Shown piece after piece: positions 9,361 through 18,186 of a DNA stretch of 64,000 nucleotides (positions within the stretch are counted from its first letter, which is position 1; each line of letters starts with the position of its first letter). The translations under genes and the position numbers were made by a program. Source of the stretch: an uncultured Bartonella sp. (GTDB lineage: Bacteria; Pseudomonadota; Alphaproteobacteria; Rhizobiales; Rhizobiaceae). Below the pieces are notes generated by a model. That model ran no database searches, was not told the origin of the DNA, and was given only the letters and a program-made list of their open reading frames with translations. Location of the stretch: the NCBI GenBank assembly GCA_945285915.1, contig CALYQL010000002.1:62001-126000 (forward strand), given 5' to 3'.

Positions 9361-9732
9361 GCTCCTCCTCCTTAAAATTCAGTCTTAAAACTCCACTCCC
9401 ATCTGACTATATCTCTCATGATATAATCAGTTTTCCATTCTCATTTTTATATTATTATTGTTTGCTGTCTACTATTAAAATTAAAAACAATTTTTCGTCA
9501 TAAAACAGTCTTATAATTTTCAAATTCTATTATGAATAATATATTTTTATATATAATATTATAAGTAATCACCTTACAGAAGATACATATAATAAATTTA
9601 TAAAAATCATAAATTTATATATATTTTAAAAAAACCAAAAGAAAGTCATATCCTATTTTTTTAAATAAATCTGATATGTGAATTATAACAACACAGATTA
9701 TTCATAAAATACAAATAGACATATATTTATTA
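9361..9732 (-). promoter_or_regulatory. AT-rich 372-base region upstream of cstA, with imperfect hairpin
   Basis: The gap is extremely AT-rich, especially 9440-9732, and holds no gene. An 11-bp inverted repeat with one mismatch (CTGACTATATC at 9403-9413, GATATAATCAG at 9420-9430) lies about 50 bases before the cstA start. It could be an operator or leader hairpin. The region must also contain the end of the purine permease transcript, but I see no clear terminator. Confidence 0.4.
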
Positions 9733-11070
9733 TTATTTATGACCACCCAATGTTGTAAAATAATATACTAATGGAAAGGCTATAATATATAAACTTAATG
9801 GTATTTCGCGCCATTTTCCTGCTACCAGTTTTACAATCACGTAAAACAGTAAGCCAGCAGCGATACCTGTACCAAAGCTATTAGCAATCAAAGTAATCAG
9901 TACCATTAAAAGTACTGGCAACATATCGGTAAATTCCGAGAAATCAATTTTTCTCAAACCACTAAACATTGTAAGACCGATTATGATTAAAGCAGGCGCT
10001 GTGGCTGCTTTTGGTATCATCAAGGCTAATGGTGTTAAAAGCAAGGTCAGGAAAAAGAATACCGCCGCAGCGATTGCTGTTAATCCGGTTCTTCCGCCAG
10101 CTTCCGCAGATGCTGATGATTCAATCAACGCAGTTGAAGCTGGTATACCTAACCATGGTCCTATCGTTGCAGCTATAGAATCAACGACAAAGGGACGTGA
10201 AATATTTTCCATATTTCCGTCTTCATCCAATAGTCCGGCTTCAGCACCAATTGCCAGCGTTGTTCCCATGGTTGAAAAGAACTCTGACGCAAAGAAGATA
10301 AAAAGATATGGAAGAAATGCGAGATTGATAGCACCCCATAGATCGACCTGCCCTAAAACCGGCCCAACAGAATGTGGCAACTGAAAAAAGCTTGTTGGTA
10401 AATGGGTTACCCCCAAAGGTATACCGACGATAGTTCCAACAAGAATGGCTATCAACAATGCGCCTGATACCTTGCGTGCTTGCAATGCAATCGCAAGCAA
10501 AAACCCGACCAGCGCAACAATAGCTTCTGGGCTATAGAAATTTCCCAATTGAAGAGCGTTGGACTTTGCATTTGCCAAGACAAGACCACCATTACGGAAT
10601 CCGAGCAGAGCAACAAATATACCAATGGAAGCGGTCAAACCAAGTTTTATGGAATGCGGTACGGCTTTTGTAACAACTTCACGCAGACCAAGCACGGTCA
10701 AAACAAAGAATAAAACACCAGACCAACAGGCAATTCCTAAGGCGATTTGCCAAGGCACGCCTCCATCACTGGCCAATGTAACACCAACCAGAACCGAACC
10801 GCCAATACCGGGACCGACCATAAATGGGAAATTACCGTAAATTCCCATCAGTAAACAACCGAATACAAAAACTATAATCGTTCCCGTGGTTGCTGCCCCT
10901 TTATCTATTCCACCGATGGATAATAATGAGGGAATAACAATAAGAAGATAGGCTGCAGCTAAAAAACCTGTAGCACCCGCCAGTATTTCGCGTTTCAATG
11001 TGGTTTGTCGTTCTTCCATTTTGAAGTAACGTCTCCAACCGCTTTGTACTGGTGCGTTATTTGCGCTCAT
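9733..11070 (-). CDS. NCS2-family purine permease (AzgA-like)
   Basis: A 445-residue membrane protein of the nucleobase:cation symporter-2 family, AzgA/PbuG branch, which takes up adenine, guanine or hypoxanthine with protons. The N-terminus has the branch-typical R-R-Y-F-K-x-x-E-R-x-T-T-L-K-R-E pattern (about residues 13-29), followed by about 12 membrane segments. The helix with ESSASAEAGGRTGL matches the conserved substrate-site region. It starts 21 bases after the stop of the adenine deaminase gene on the same strand, with GAGGG upstream of its ATG. The two very probably form an operon for adenine salvage: import, then deamination to hypoxanthine. The exact substrate is inferred from this context. 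Confidence 0.9.
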   Translation of the reverse strand: MSANNAPVQSGWRRYFKMEERQTTLKREILAGATGFLAAAYLLIVIPSLLSIGGIDKGAATTGTIIVFVFGCLLMGIYGNFPFMVGPGIGGSVLVGVTLASDGGVPWQIALGIACWSGVLFFVLTVLGLREVVTKAVPHSIKLGLTASIGIFVALLGFRNGGLVLANAKSNALQLGNFYSPEAIVALVGFLLAIALQARKVSGALLIAILVGTIVGIPLGVTHLPTSFFQLPHSVGPVLGQVDLWGAINLAFLPYLFIFFASEFFSTMGTTLAIGAEAGLLDEDGNMENISRPFVVDSIAATIGPWLGIPASTALIESSASAEAGGRTGLTAIAAAVFFFLTLLLTPLALMIPKAATAPALIIIGLTMFSGLRKIDFSEFTDMLPVLLMVLITLIANSFGTGIAAGLLFYVIVKLVAGKWREIPLSLYIIAFPLVYYFTTLGGHK

Positions 11071-11091
11071 ATTGCATTACCCTCTATTTTA

Positions 11092-12858
11092 TCAATGAGT
11101 ATCGATGACCGGATCGACAATCTTTTTTATATCTCCGTCCACAAGACCAAGATCTGTTAAATGCGGACCACGATTACAAGCAAGGCACGTTCCCTCTATT
11201 GCCTTAAAAACACGGTAAGGCGGTTTCCATTCAAACACATCCTCACTTTTTGCACGAAAATGCGCAAAATCTTTTGCCAATTGCGTCGCCGGTAAGACCG
11301 ACAACATACCGGCAACCGGAAGGGCAATTTCAGCAATAATTTTGCCATCTTTCGCCAATGCCATACCACCACCATTGGCTATGACACAATTGACTGCTGT
11401 CAACATATCCACTTGATTACCGCCAATAGCCACTAAATTATGTGAATCATGAGAATATGATGTCGCAATTGCGCCATTGACCACGCCCCAATCCTCTATC
11501 AGCGCCATCTGCGGTCCCTTATCATGCCGCCCATGACGGTGGCGAACCCATATCATCGCCTGATCTTCATGAATTTGCGCTATATGGTTGTGTACTTCCA
11601 CTGTCTTTTCGCCAAAGCTTGTAAAACGAGCACCAACAATGGTGCGAAGTGTCACTTTGCCATCTTTTACTTTTGCAATATGCATATCAAAATCAGCAAG
11701 TGATTGTTGCTGAAGATGCATCGTATTGCGTGGCAGCTCGTCTATAGAAGCTTCAAATGGAAAAAGCACTTTACCATTTTCAGCCACTTTCTGTCCGTCG
11801 CTATAAACGCAAATCGGGTTGAGCGTCTCAAGATTATCAAACACCACAAGGTCAGCTTTTCTTCCTGCACAAACGATACCAATATCATTGCGTTGAAGAC
11901 GCAAGGAAGCATTTAACGTGGCCAAACGCAAAGCATCTGTGGCTTTCATTCCGTTTGCTACAAGTAAGCGCACCATTTTGATCATTCCGCCATCTTGTAT
12001 CAATAGGTCGGGCGGAACATCATCCGTGCACAACATCAATTGCGACGACAGATGCGGAAGTTTGTTCAATTCTTCAACAAATTCAGGAATAAGATAAGGG
12101 TGCGAAACGCGCATTTCGACACTTAATCCAGACCGCAATTTTTCCAGCATATCTTTACCAGAAGTCAATTCGTGATCTGATGAAACGCCAGCCGCCATAT
12201 ATGCCTGCAATTGTCTACCTGACAATCCGCGTGCATGACCTTCAATCAATTTGCCACTTTGCAGCCCTTCATCAAGTATGTCACACATACGGCGCGATGC
12301 ATTAAGAATACCATCCATATCCATCATTTCGGCAACGCTGGCAATTTCCGGCCAAGGTAGCATTTCATGCATCTCATCTCCGCCAAATTGAGCGCCCGAC
12401 ATTTCAAGGGCTTCCGTTGATGGCACACTTGATGAAGCCTGACAAACCACTCGTAACGGTAGATTTCTACTTGCATTGACTGCATAACGCACACCATCAA
12501 TGCCCATAACATTGGCCAATTCATGGGGGTCCCAGAACACCGTTGTTGTTCCTTGAGCCACAACCTGTTCAGCGTAACGGTGTGGTAAAAGATGGGAACT
12601 TTCAATGTGAACATGCATATCGATCAACCCTGGTGAAAGATAAGCATTCTTCAAATCATGAATATTCTTGGCTTCAAACTGCTCTTCACAATCATGAACA
12701 CTGGCAATGATGCTTCCAACCAATCCAACATCAACGTTGCGAATTTCACCAGTTACCACATCAACGAGACGCGCGTTTTTCAGAAGAAGATCAAAAGGTC
12801 TCTTACCCAAAGCAGCCTCTACAGCATCGCGGCGCTCATGGTAATGTTGCACATTCAT
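11092..12858 (-). CDS. ade: Adenine deaminase
   Basis: A metal-dependent amidohydrolase of the Ade family, converting adenine to hypoxanthine and ammonia. From the ATG at 12858 it has 588 residues, the usual length. The metal-binding HVH motif is at residues 82-84 within MHVHIESSH. DPHE, SSDHELTSG and LCTDDVPPD supply further ligand and catalytic positions, and the C-terminal adenine deaminase domain (SHDSHNLVAIGGN) is intact. The start at 12858 is chosen over an in-frame ATG at 12882 because AAGGAAT lies nine bases before it. It is followed directly by a purine permease. No purine riboswitch is visible upstream. Confidence 0.95.
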   Translation of the reverse strand: MNVQHYHERRDAVEAALGKRPFDLLLKNARLVDVVTGEIRNVDVGLVGSIIASVHDCEEQFEAKNIHDLKNAYLSPGLIDMHVHIESSHLLPHRYAEQVVAQGTTTVFWDPHELANVMGIDGVRYAVNASRNLPLRVVCQASSSVPSTEALEMSGAQFGGDEMHEMLPWPEIASVAEMMDMDGILNASRRMCDILDEGLQSGKLIEGHARGLSGRQLQAYMAAGVSSDHELTSGKDMLEKLRSGLSVEMRVSHPYLIPEFVEELNKLPHLSSQLMLCTDDVPPDLLIQDGGMIKMVRLLVANGMKATDALRLATLNASLRLQRNDIGIVCAGRKADLVVFDNLETLNPICVYSDGQKVAENGKVLFPFEASIDELPRNTMHLQQQSLADFDMHIAKVKDGKVTLRTIVGARFTSFGEKTVEVHNHIAQIHEDQAMIWVRHRHGRHDKGPQMALIEDWGVVNGAIATSYSHDSHNLVAIGGNQVDMLTAVNCVIANGGGMALAKDGKIIAEIALPVAGMLSVLPATQLAKDFAHFRAKSEDVFEWKPPYRVFKAIEGTCLACNRGPHLTDLGLVDGDIKKIVDPVIDTH

Positions 12859-13233
12859 GATAAATTCCTTACCTAAATCCATTCCAGCACAATTGGCTCA
12901 TTCGAGTTCAATTGACTTAAGCCTTCATAGCCGTTTTAAAAGATTTTAGGTAGGCTGTATTTAGCAAACAACCACAAGCTATTTACGCAGAAACTGGCTA
13001 TTCAGCGTTACATTAGCTATACCATTTATGCGCAAGTAAATTTTATAAATTCCGCCAAAATACTTCAATAAAATTTATCATATTAGAACTTTAAAAAGAC
13101 ATTTTAAAATAATATTTAATTATAAATTACACCTAACATTATAGGCTTTTATATATATCTGTTATATTGAATTACGACGTTATAATATCTCTTAAAAATA
13201 AGATCGTTTTTCATATTAAAATATCTTGCAGAT
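12859..13233. other. Gene-free AT-rich gap upstream of ade
   Basis: The 375 bases between ade and budA hold no open frame of note. The part nearest ade must carry its promoter. The rest, 13020-13220, is very AT-rich with no clear terminator for budA. Confidence 0.5.
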
Positions 13234-13938
13234 TTAATTTTCTACCTTTTTTATGATCTTATCCATATCATCAATTTTTAAATCATGCTCGAGATAGGCT
13301 TTGTTATCGGATAGTTCTACATCAAGTGAATATTTCACCTCATATGACAACAAGCATTCCTTGAAGCTGAAATCGATAACGTGTCCACCGATTGTGCCTT
13401 CTTTATTGATAAAATGAAGGTGAAAACCTGCCACGGAAATATTTTGAAAAAACTCTGGTGTCCAAAACCCTATCAGAACACCTTCAATATCAGTAAAATT
13501 ATCGATAATTTGGTGTTCAAACACCTCAACAGCGTTTTTGAAATTCTTATTGCTTTCACTCGGTCTTCTAAGCTCCAATTGGCTGAGAGTACCTTCCAAT
13601 TTAACAGCAAGAAAAATGTTATCTAAATTGATATGCTTTGCCAATTCTTGATAAAGATTGGCTTTTGAGACATTGGAAGCCGGAATTTGCGCGTCGGGAT
13701 CAAAAGTTGAAATCTGTGCGAAAGGCATTTTTTCTGCGTCGTCCATTGACCGCAATGGCTTGTTACCCTTGGCTTCAAAGAAATTGCAACAATCGATAAT
13801 GACTTCGCCTTTTAAACCGTCGGAACACCCTAAGCCGAAATTTCCATATTTTTTAATATCTGAAATGGGGAATAAGCCTTCAAAAACGCCACCCATAAGT
13901 GCGTTAATTCCAGAAAATTGTTTAATTTTCTTTGTCAT
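13234..13938 (-). CDS. budA: Alpha-acetolactate decarboxylase
   Basis: A 234-residue cytosolic enzyme of the BudA/AlsD family, which turns 2-acetolactate into acetoin. Recognised motifs in order are NALMGGVFEG (12-21), a lid-like GLGCSDGLKGEVI (35-47), MPFAQISTF (71-79), an RRP site (124-126), and GFWTPEFF...GFHLHF...GGHVIDF, with zinc-ligand histidines at 173, 175 and 186. The start at 13938 has AGGGA nine bases upstream; a longer in-frame start at 14010 lacks one. No butanediol synthase or dehydrogenase is next to it. The only acetolactate synthase in view is ilvBN, 22 kb away. The gene and its flanks are clearly richer in A+T than most neighbours, which hints at acquisition by transfer. 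Confidence 0.88.
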   Translation of the reverse strand: MTKKIKQFSGINALMGGVFEGLFPISDIKKYGNFGLGCSDGLKGEVIIDCCNFFEAKGNKPLRSMDDAEKMPFAQISTFDPDAQIPASNVSKANLYQELAKHINLDNIFLAVKLEGTLSQLELRRPSESNKNFKNAVEVFEHQIIDNFTDIEGVLIGFWTPEFFQNISVAGFHLHFINKEGTIGGHVIDFSFKECLLSYEVKYSLDVELSDNKAYLEHDLKIDDMDKIIKKVEN

Positions 13939-14345
13939 GTCTGTGATCCCTATTTCCGTGTAAAATGTTCTTATCGGCTCGGATGGCGAGCGTTGAATTT
14001 TAGATAGCAAATGCGATTATTTTGTCAAAGCATCAAATATCAATTATTCGAAATAAGTGGAATATTACCCTATTCATTTTACTGACAAAAAACATAAAAA
14101 TTAAACAACATTTTAAAAATGTAATGTATTTTTCTGTAATTTAATTTTTCTATCAATGATTATATTGATTATTATATGGCGCTTAAGCTCAACAATTATT
14201 GAAGACATAGAAAATCACGTATTTTGCGTATGATTAAAAGTTTCATTAAATTAGCAAATAAGCGCTGTGAGCTTCACAAATAATCCGTGCATTTTTTCCA
14301 ATTAAAATACGTAATAATTAGCTTTGAGATATAGCGGAAGAATAA
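13939..14345. other. Gene-free AT-rich region upstream of budA
   Basis: About 400 bases of AT-rich sequence between budA and tRNA-Arg. It must hold the budA promoter and the 3' flank of the tRNA. I see no repeat, open frame or RNA structure worth naming. Confidence 0.5.
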
Positions 14346-14422
<77 letters not shown>

Positions 14423-14627
14423 ACAAATAGATTTTTATATGCAGAAGTTCTCTAACCGATCATGACGTCCGGTTCAACCACGAATTATCATTGTTACCAC
14501 AGATATTGACATGACACGCATATGAAAAACACGTTTTGCATTTTCTTGAACAAGAACGATGCAAGAAGCACTGATACGCGAGACATTGCCCATAGCGCAA
14601 ATGTTTATAATGCTGCGCTGCAATGAC

Positions 14628-14727
14628 TTAGCAATCCCAGTGTTTTCTTGGCAACGGCACCGCTTTCCCAGCAATAGCGACGTTTTTCCAGCAATAACAA
14701 TGCTGTCTTAGCAATAAGCGTGTTTTA
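14628..14727. repeat. Degenerate 20-bp tandem repeat, five units
   Basis: Five consecutive 20-base units start at 14628, 14648, 14668, 14688 and 14708. Consensus is about YYAGCAATARCRNYGTTTTC. It lies in the 614-base gene-free gap between tRNA-Arg and the DUF1090 gene (14423-15036). No open frame with coding character runs through it. Confidence 0.7.
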
Positions 14728-14845
14728 AAGAATGAATGACAGCAATTAAATAATAAAGGTTCGCTATTGCCGTTTGACACACATGATGGCTGAGAAAATT
14801 TAAATATAAACACCAATTAGCGGCATGTGCAAATCGTCCGCGTAC

Positions 14846-14906
14846 GAATAGCGGCAGCAAAAGAATATAGGCAACAAGCGAATATTGGCGGCAAGCTAAT
14901 ATCGGC
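14846..14906. repeat. Degenerate 17-bp tandem repeat, about 3.6 units
   Basis: Units start at 14846, 14863, 14880 and 14897, with consensus about GAATATNGGCRGCAAGC. It lies 118 bases from the 20-bp array in the same gap. The GAATAGCGGC core resembles the 17-bp units at 21661-21760. Confidence 0.65.
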
Positions 14907-14921
14907 TTCATTTGGATAAAA

Positions 14922-14970
14922 CGCCGGTTGAATACCTTTAAGACCTCAAAAATATCATTACCAACCGGCG
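14922..14970. terminator. Long-loop hairpin downstream of the DUF1090 gene
   Basis: CGCCGGTTG (14922-14930) and CAACCGGCG (14962-14970) form a perfect 9-bp stem around a 31-base loop, 67 bases past the minus-strand gene at 15037. T-rich sequence follows on either strand. The long loop makes it an atypical terminator. Confidence 0.4.
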
Positions 14971-15036
14971 ATTTTTATTCTTAACTTACAAACTAACAGA
15001 TTGAAAAATATTACAATTTCACTGTTTGATGATGTA

Positions 15037-15420
15037 TTAGTGATCGAGCCGCTGCTTGGCCTCGTCAAGCTCGTTTTGAGCACGATCCCGTTTTTTCGTC
15101 AATTTGTCTATTTTATCTTCGTTGCCATTAGCTTTTGCGGAGTCCAATTCAGATTGACGTTCTTCTAATTTTCTTTGTTTTTCTTCAACTTTTTGCTGAT
15201 GCTGTGTGTCTAACTTGGAATCGTCGCAATTCTTTGTTGTCGCATCAAGCGCTTTCTTTAGCCCATCAATTTCACCCGCATTATTGTTTTTAACGGCGTA
15301 ATCGAGTTGCGTTTGAATATATTGTATTTTGTCAGCACAGCTACTTAGGGCATATCCGGCGGACAAACACTGAACGGATAACACGCCACATGCTAAAATG
15401 AGTATTTTTTTACCAGTCAT
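15037..15420 (-). CDS. DUF1090 family periplasmic protein (YqjC-like)
   Basis: A 127-residue protein with a signal peptide (MTGKKILILACGVLSVQ..., cleavage probably near residue 26). A mature part follows that is almost entirely charged helix, with heptad-like repeats such as KVEEKQRKLEERQSELDS and a conserved CADK...C pair. This matches the DUF1090 family of small periplasmic coiled-coil proteins, whose biochemical role is unknown. It is divergent from nadK, with 179 bases between them. It looks intact. Its only downstream neighbours are the repeats and the tRNA. Confidence 0.82.
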   Translation of the reverse strand: MTGKKILILACGVLSVQCLSAGYALSSCADKIQYIQTQLDYAVKNNNAGEIDGLKKALDATTKNCDDSKLDTQHQQKVEEKQRKLEERQSELDSAKANGNEDKIDKLTKKRDRAQNELDEAKQRLDH

Positions 15421-15629
15421 GACTTTAACCTTCTATAATCCTGATCCAATTCAATAAAATAAAATCTCTATTCATTATATAGTTTCATCAAATACATTTG
15501 GAAACAATCAACCATTAAAGCATAAATGAATAAAAAGAATAGCTTATAGTTTCTGTGTTAAACAGAGTATATAAGTTGCGTATCCATTTATAATGGACCA
15601 TGAGCAGAGCATATAACCGGACTATTTTT

Positions 15630-16403
15630 ATGATAAAATCGTTGAACCGCTTTCATTTTATATCGGCACAAACGCCGCAGGCATATATGTCTTTTCAAGC
15701 GTTGACGGCGCGTTATGGGCAATCAACAATTGAAGATGCCGATGTCATTGTTGCACTTGGCGGTGACGGAACAATGTTGGAAGTTTTACGTAACAACATG
15801 AATTCCGGTAAACCTATTTATGGCATGAACCGTGGTTCTGTTGGTTTTCTCATGAATGAATACCGGTTAGGAAAACTTCCAGAACGTATAGCAAAAGCCC
15901 ATAAGGAAGAACTTAGCCCTTTACGTATGATAGCGGATTCAACCGTTGAAGGTCATGTAGAGGCATTGGCTATCAACGAAGTGTCGCTTTTTCGTCAATC
16001 GTATCAAGCAGCGAAAATTAGAATCAGCATTGATGATAAGGTTAGAATGGAAGAACTATGCTGTGATGGTGTTATGGTGGCCACCCCTGCAGGTTCCACA
16101 GCATATAATCTATCAGCACAAGGACCTATTCTTCCGCTTTTAGCACCACTTTTGGCATTAACACCGGTAAGCCCGTTTCGCCCCAGAAGATGGCATGGCG
16201 CATTATTACCAAATACAGTCAAGGTGCATTTTAGTATGTTGGAATTGGACAAACGCCCGGTGAATGCCGCTGCAGATAATGTTGAAGTAAAATCCGTGCG
16301 CAGCGTACAAGTCTCATCGGCAACCGATGTGAAGGCTTCTATTTTATTTGACCCAAATCATTCATGGGATGAAAGAATTTTGTCGGAACAATTTCGATAT
16401 TAA
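15630..16403 (+). CDS. nadK: NAD kinase
   Basis: A 257-residue cytosolic kinase that phosphorylates NAD to NADP. Motifs seen are ALGGDGTML with the GGDG signature at residues 44-47, GMNRGSVGFLMN near 70-80, and ATPAGSTAYNLSAQGPI. An in-frame ATG at 15600 would add ten residues. The start at 15630 (MIKSLNRFHFIS) fits the N-terminus usual in Rhizobiales better, but neither has a convincing ribosome-binding site. The glutamine-dependent NAD synthetase lies 3 kb downstream on the other strand. The DEAD-box helicase gene follows on the same strand after about 150 bases. Confidence 0.93.
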   Translation: MIKSLNRFHFISAQTPQAYMSFQALTARYGQSTIEDADVIVALGGDGTMLEVLRNNMNSGKPIYGMNRGSVGFLMNEYRLGKLPERIAKAHKEELSPLRMIADSTVEGHVEALAINEVSLFRQSYQAAKIRISIDDKVRMEELCCDGVMVATPAGSTAYNLSAQGPILPLLAPLLALTPVSPFRPRRWHGALLPNTVKVHFSMLELDKRPVNAAADNVEVKSVRSVQVSSATDVKASILFDPNHSWDERILSEQFRY

Positions 16404-16550
16404 AAAGAATATTACGGTTAATGCTTCATAATTCATTGGTTTTTGTTGACTTTTTTCTTAATGCACCTTAACGCGTTTTTAAAACGGTAAGATTAGCTAA
16501 TTTTCCCAGCAACGTTCCAGCTCGGGCAGCTAGGGTCTAATAGAGAAAGA

Positions 16551-18017
16551 GTGATACCACCTTTGACCAGTTTCGATGACTTGGGCCTTTCAGATAAGGT
16601 TCTCAAAGCAGTTAATTCCGTTGGATATAAGGAACCTACCCCGATACAGGCTGGGGCAATCCCTCATGTCCTAAAAAGGCAAGATGTATTGGGTATTGCG
16701 CAAACAGGCACGGGCAAAACAGCCTCATTTGTTTTGCCAATGCTAACCATGCTTGAAAAAGGGCGTGCACGGGCACGAATGCCGAGAACCCTTATTCTTG
16801 AGCCTACACGCGAACTTGCCGCACAGGTTGAAGAAAATTTTGACCAATATGGCGTCAACCATCGTTTAAATGTCGCTTTGCTCATTGGCGGTGTTTCCTT
16901 TGATGAACAGGATCGTAAGCTTGGTCGTGGTGCCGATGTGTTAATTGCGACACCAGGCAGATTGCTTGACCATTTTGAAAGAGGAAAGCTGCTATTAACC
17001 GGCGTCGAGATTTTGGTTATTGATGAAGCGGATCGTATGCTCGACATGGGATTTATCCCTGATATTGAACGTATCTGTAAGCTTATTCCTTTCACACGCC
17101 AAACCCTGTTCTTTTCTGCGACAATGGCGCCAGAAATTACCAAATTAACAGAGCAGTTTCTGCATTCGCCGGTAAAGGTGGAAATTGCCAAAGCTTCTTC
17201 TACAGCAACAACGATTACGCAAAAACTGGTCGCTTCTCGTAGCAAACCTTGGGAAAAGCGCGCTGTTCTTCGTGATTTGATTAAAGCAGAAGGCGACGAT
17301 CTTAAAAACGCGATTATCTTTTGCAATCGTAAAAAAGATATATCCGAGCTTTTCCGCTCGCTGGAAAGGCATGAATTTAGTGTTGGTGCCCTGCATGGCG
17401 ATATGGATCAACGTTCGCGTATGACGATGTTGTCCAATTTTAAGGATGGCAAATTAAAACTGCTTGTTGCTTCCGATGTTGCGGCACGTGGTTTGGATAT
17501 TCCTGATGTGAGCCACGTATTTAATTATGATGTGCCAACACATGCCGAAGATTATGTACACCGTATTGGTCGCACAGGCCGCGCTGGTCGCTTAGGCAAA
17601 GCCTTTACAATTGTCACCAAAGCAGACAAGAAATATGTCGAAGCCATTGAAAAAATGAGCAATCAGACGATTGAATGGTTAAATGGTGACCTTGCCTCAT
17701 TAGAAAAAGCTGCAACCTCGTCTGAAGATAATGGTGCGCTTGATAAGACAAATGAGGAAAAACCAAAAAAGAAGACAAAGCGTACACAAACACGTACGGA
17801 AAAGGTTGAGAGCGCAGAAAGCAAACCGGCTCAATTAGAAACGAAACAGGCAAAAACAACAGCGGATAAAGCGGACGCTAAAAATGTGGTTCCTGAGAAA
17901 ACCGTTGTTAGAAAAGAAGCCACGAAAAATCCACGTAAATATGAAAAAGAGCCCCCTTCCCCGAAGGGATTTGGTGACGATATACCAGCATTTATGTTGA
18001 TAAATACCAGACCTTAG
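16551..18017 (+). CDS. DEAD-box ATP-dependent RNA helicase (RhlE-like)
   Basis: A 488-residue RNA helicase. The Q motif region (TPIQAGAIP) is near residue 30, Walker A AQTGTGKT at 50-57, PTRELA near 87, TPGR near 137, DEAD near 157, SAT near 190, and HRIGRTGRAGR near 336. After about residue 390 there is a lysine/glutamate/threonine-rich, low-complexity tail, usual for this class and probably an RNA-binding extension. Translation begins at GTG 16551 or at TTG 16563 (MTSFDDLGL). Likely roles are ribosome assembly or RNA decay in the cold. The exact paralogue cannot be fixed from sequence alone. Confidence 0.93.
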   Translation: MIPPLTSFDDLGLSDKVLKAVNSVGYKEPTPIQAGAIPHVLKRQDVLGIAQTGTGKTASFVLPMLTMLEKGRARARMPRTLILEPTRELAAQVEENFDQYGVNHRLNVALLIGGVSFDEQDRKLGRGADVLIATPGRLLDHFERGKLLLTGVEILVIDEADRMLDMGFIPDIERICKLIPFTRQTLFFSATMAPEITKLTEQFLHSPVKVEIAKASSTATTITQKLVASRSKPWEKRAVLRDLIKAEGDDLKNAIIFCNRKKDISELFRSLERHEFSVGALHGDMDQRSRMTMLSNFKDGKLKLLVASDVAARGLDIPDVSHVFNYDVPTHAEDYVHRIGRTGRAGRLGKAFTIVTKADKKYVEAIEKMSNQTIEWLNGDLASLEKAATSSEDNGALDKTNEEKPKKKTKRTQTRTEKVESAESKPAQLETKQAKTTADKADAKNVVPEKTVVRKEATKNPRKYEKEPPSPKGFGDDIPAFMLINTRP

Positions 18018-18186
18018 ATTTCGGGATTTTAAAAAACATCGAAAAACATATTGGCTATAAATTGTGATTTATGGTCAATATATAATGTCTTTATTTTCAA
18101 TATATTATTCGTGACAAACAAAAATAGATGCCGCCAGTAATAGCGATATCTATGATTTTTTGTTTTTAGTCAGATTTTATACGTGT

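Noticed and set aside
12859..12960. Purine riboswitch upstream of adenine deaminase
   Set aside because: The conserved core and the three-helix layout of a purine riboswitch are not present on the minus strand here.
16664..17326. 220-codon open frame on the minus strand inside the DEAD-box helicase gene
   Set aside because: It lies wholly opposite a gene with all helicase motifs, has serine/arginine-rich antisense composition and no recognisable domain.
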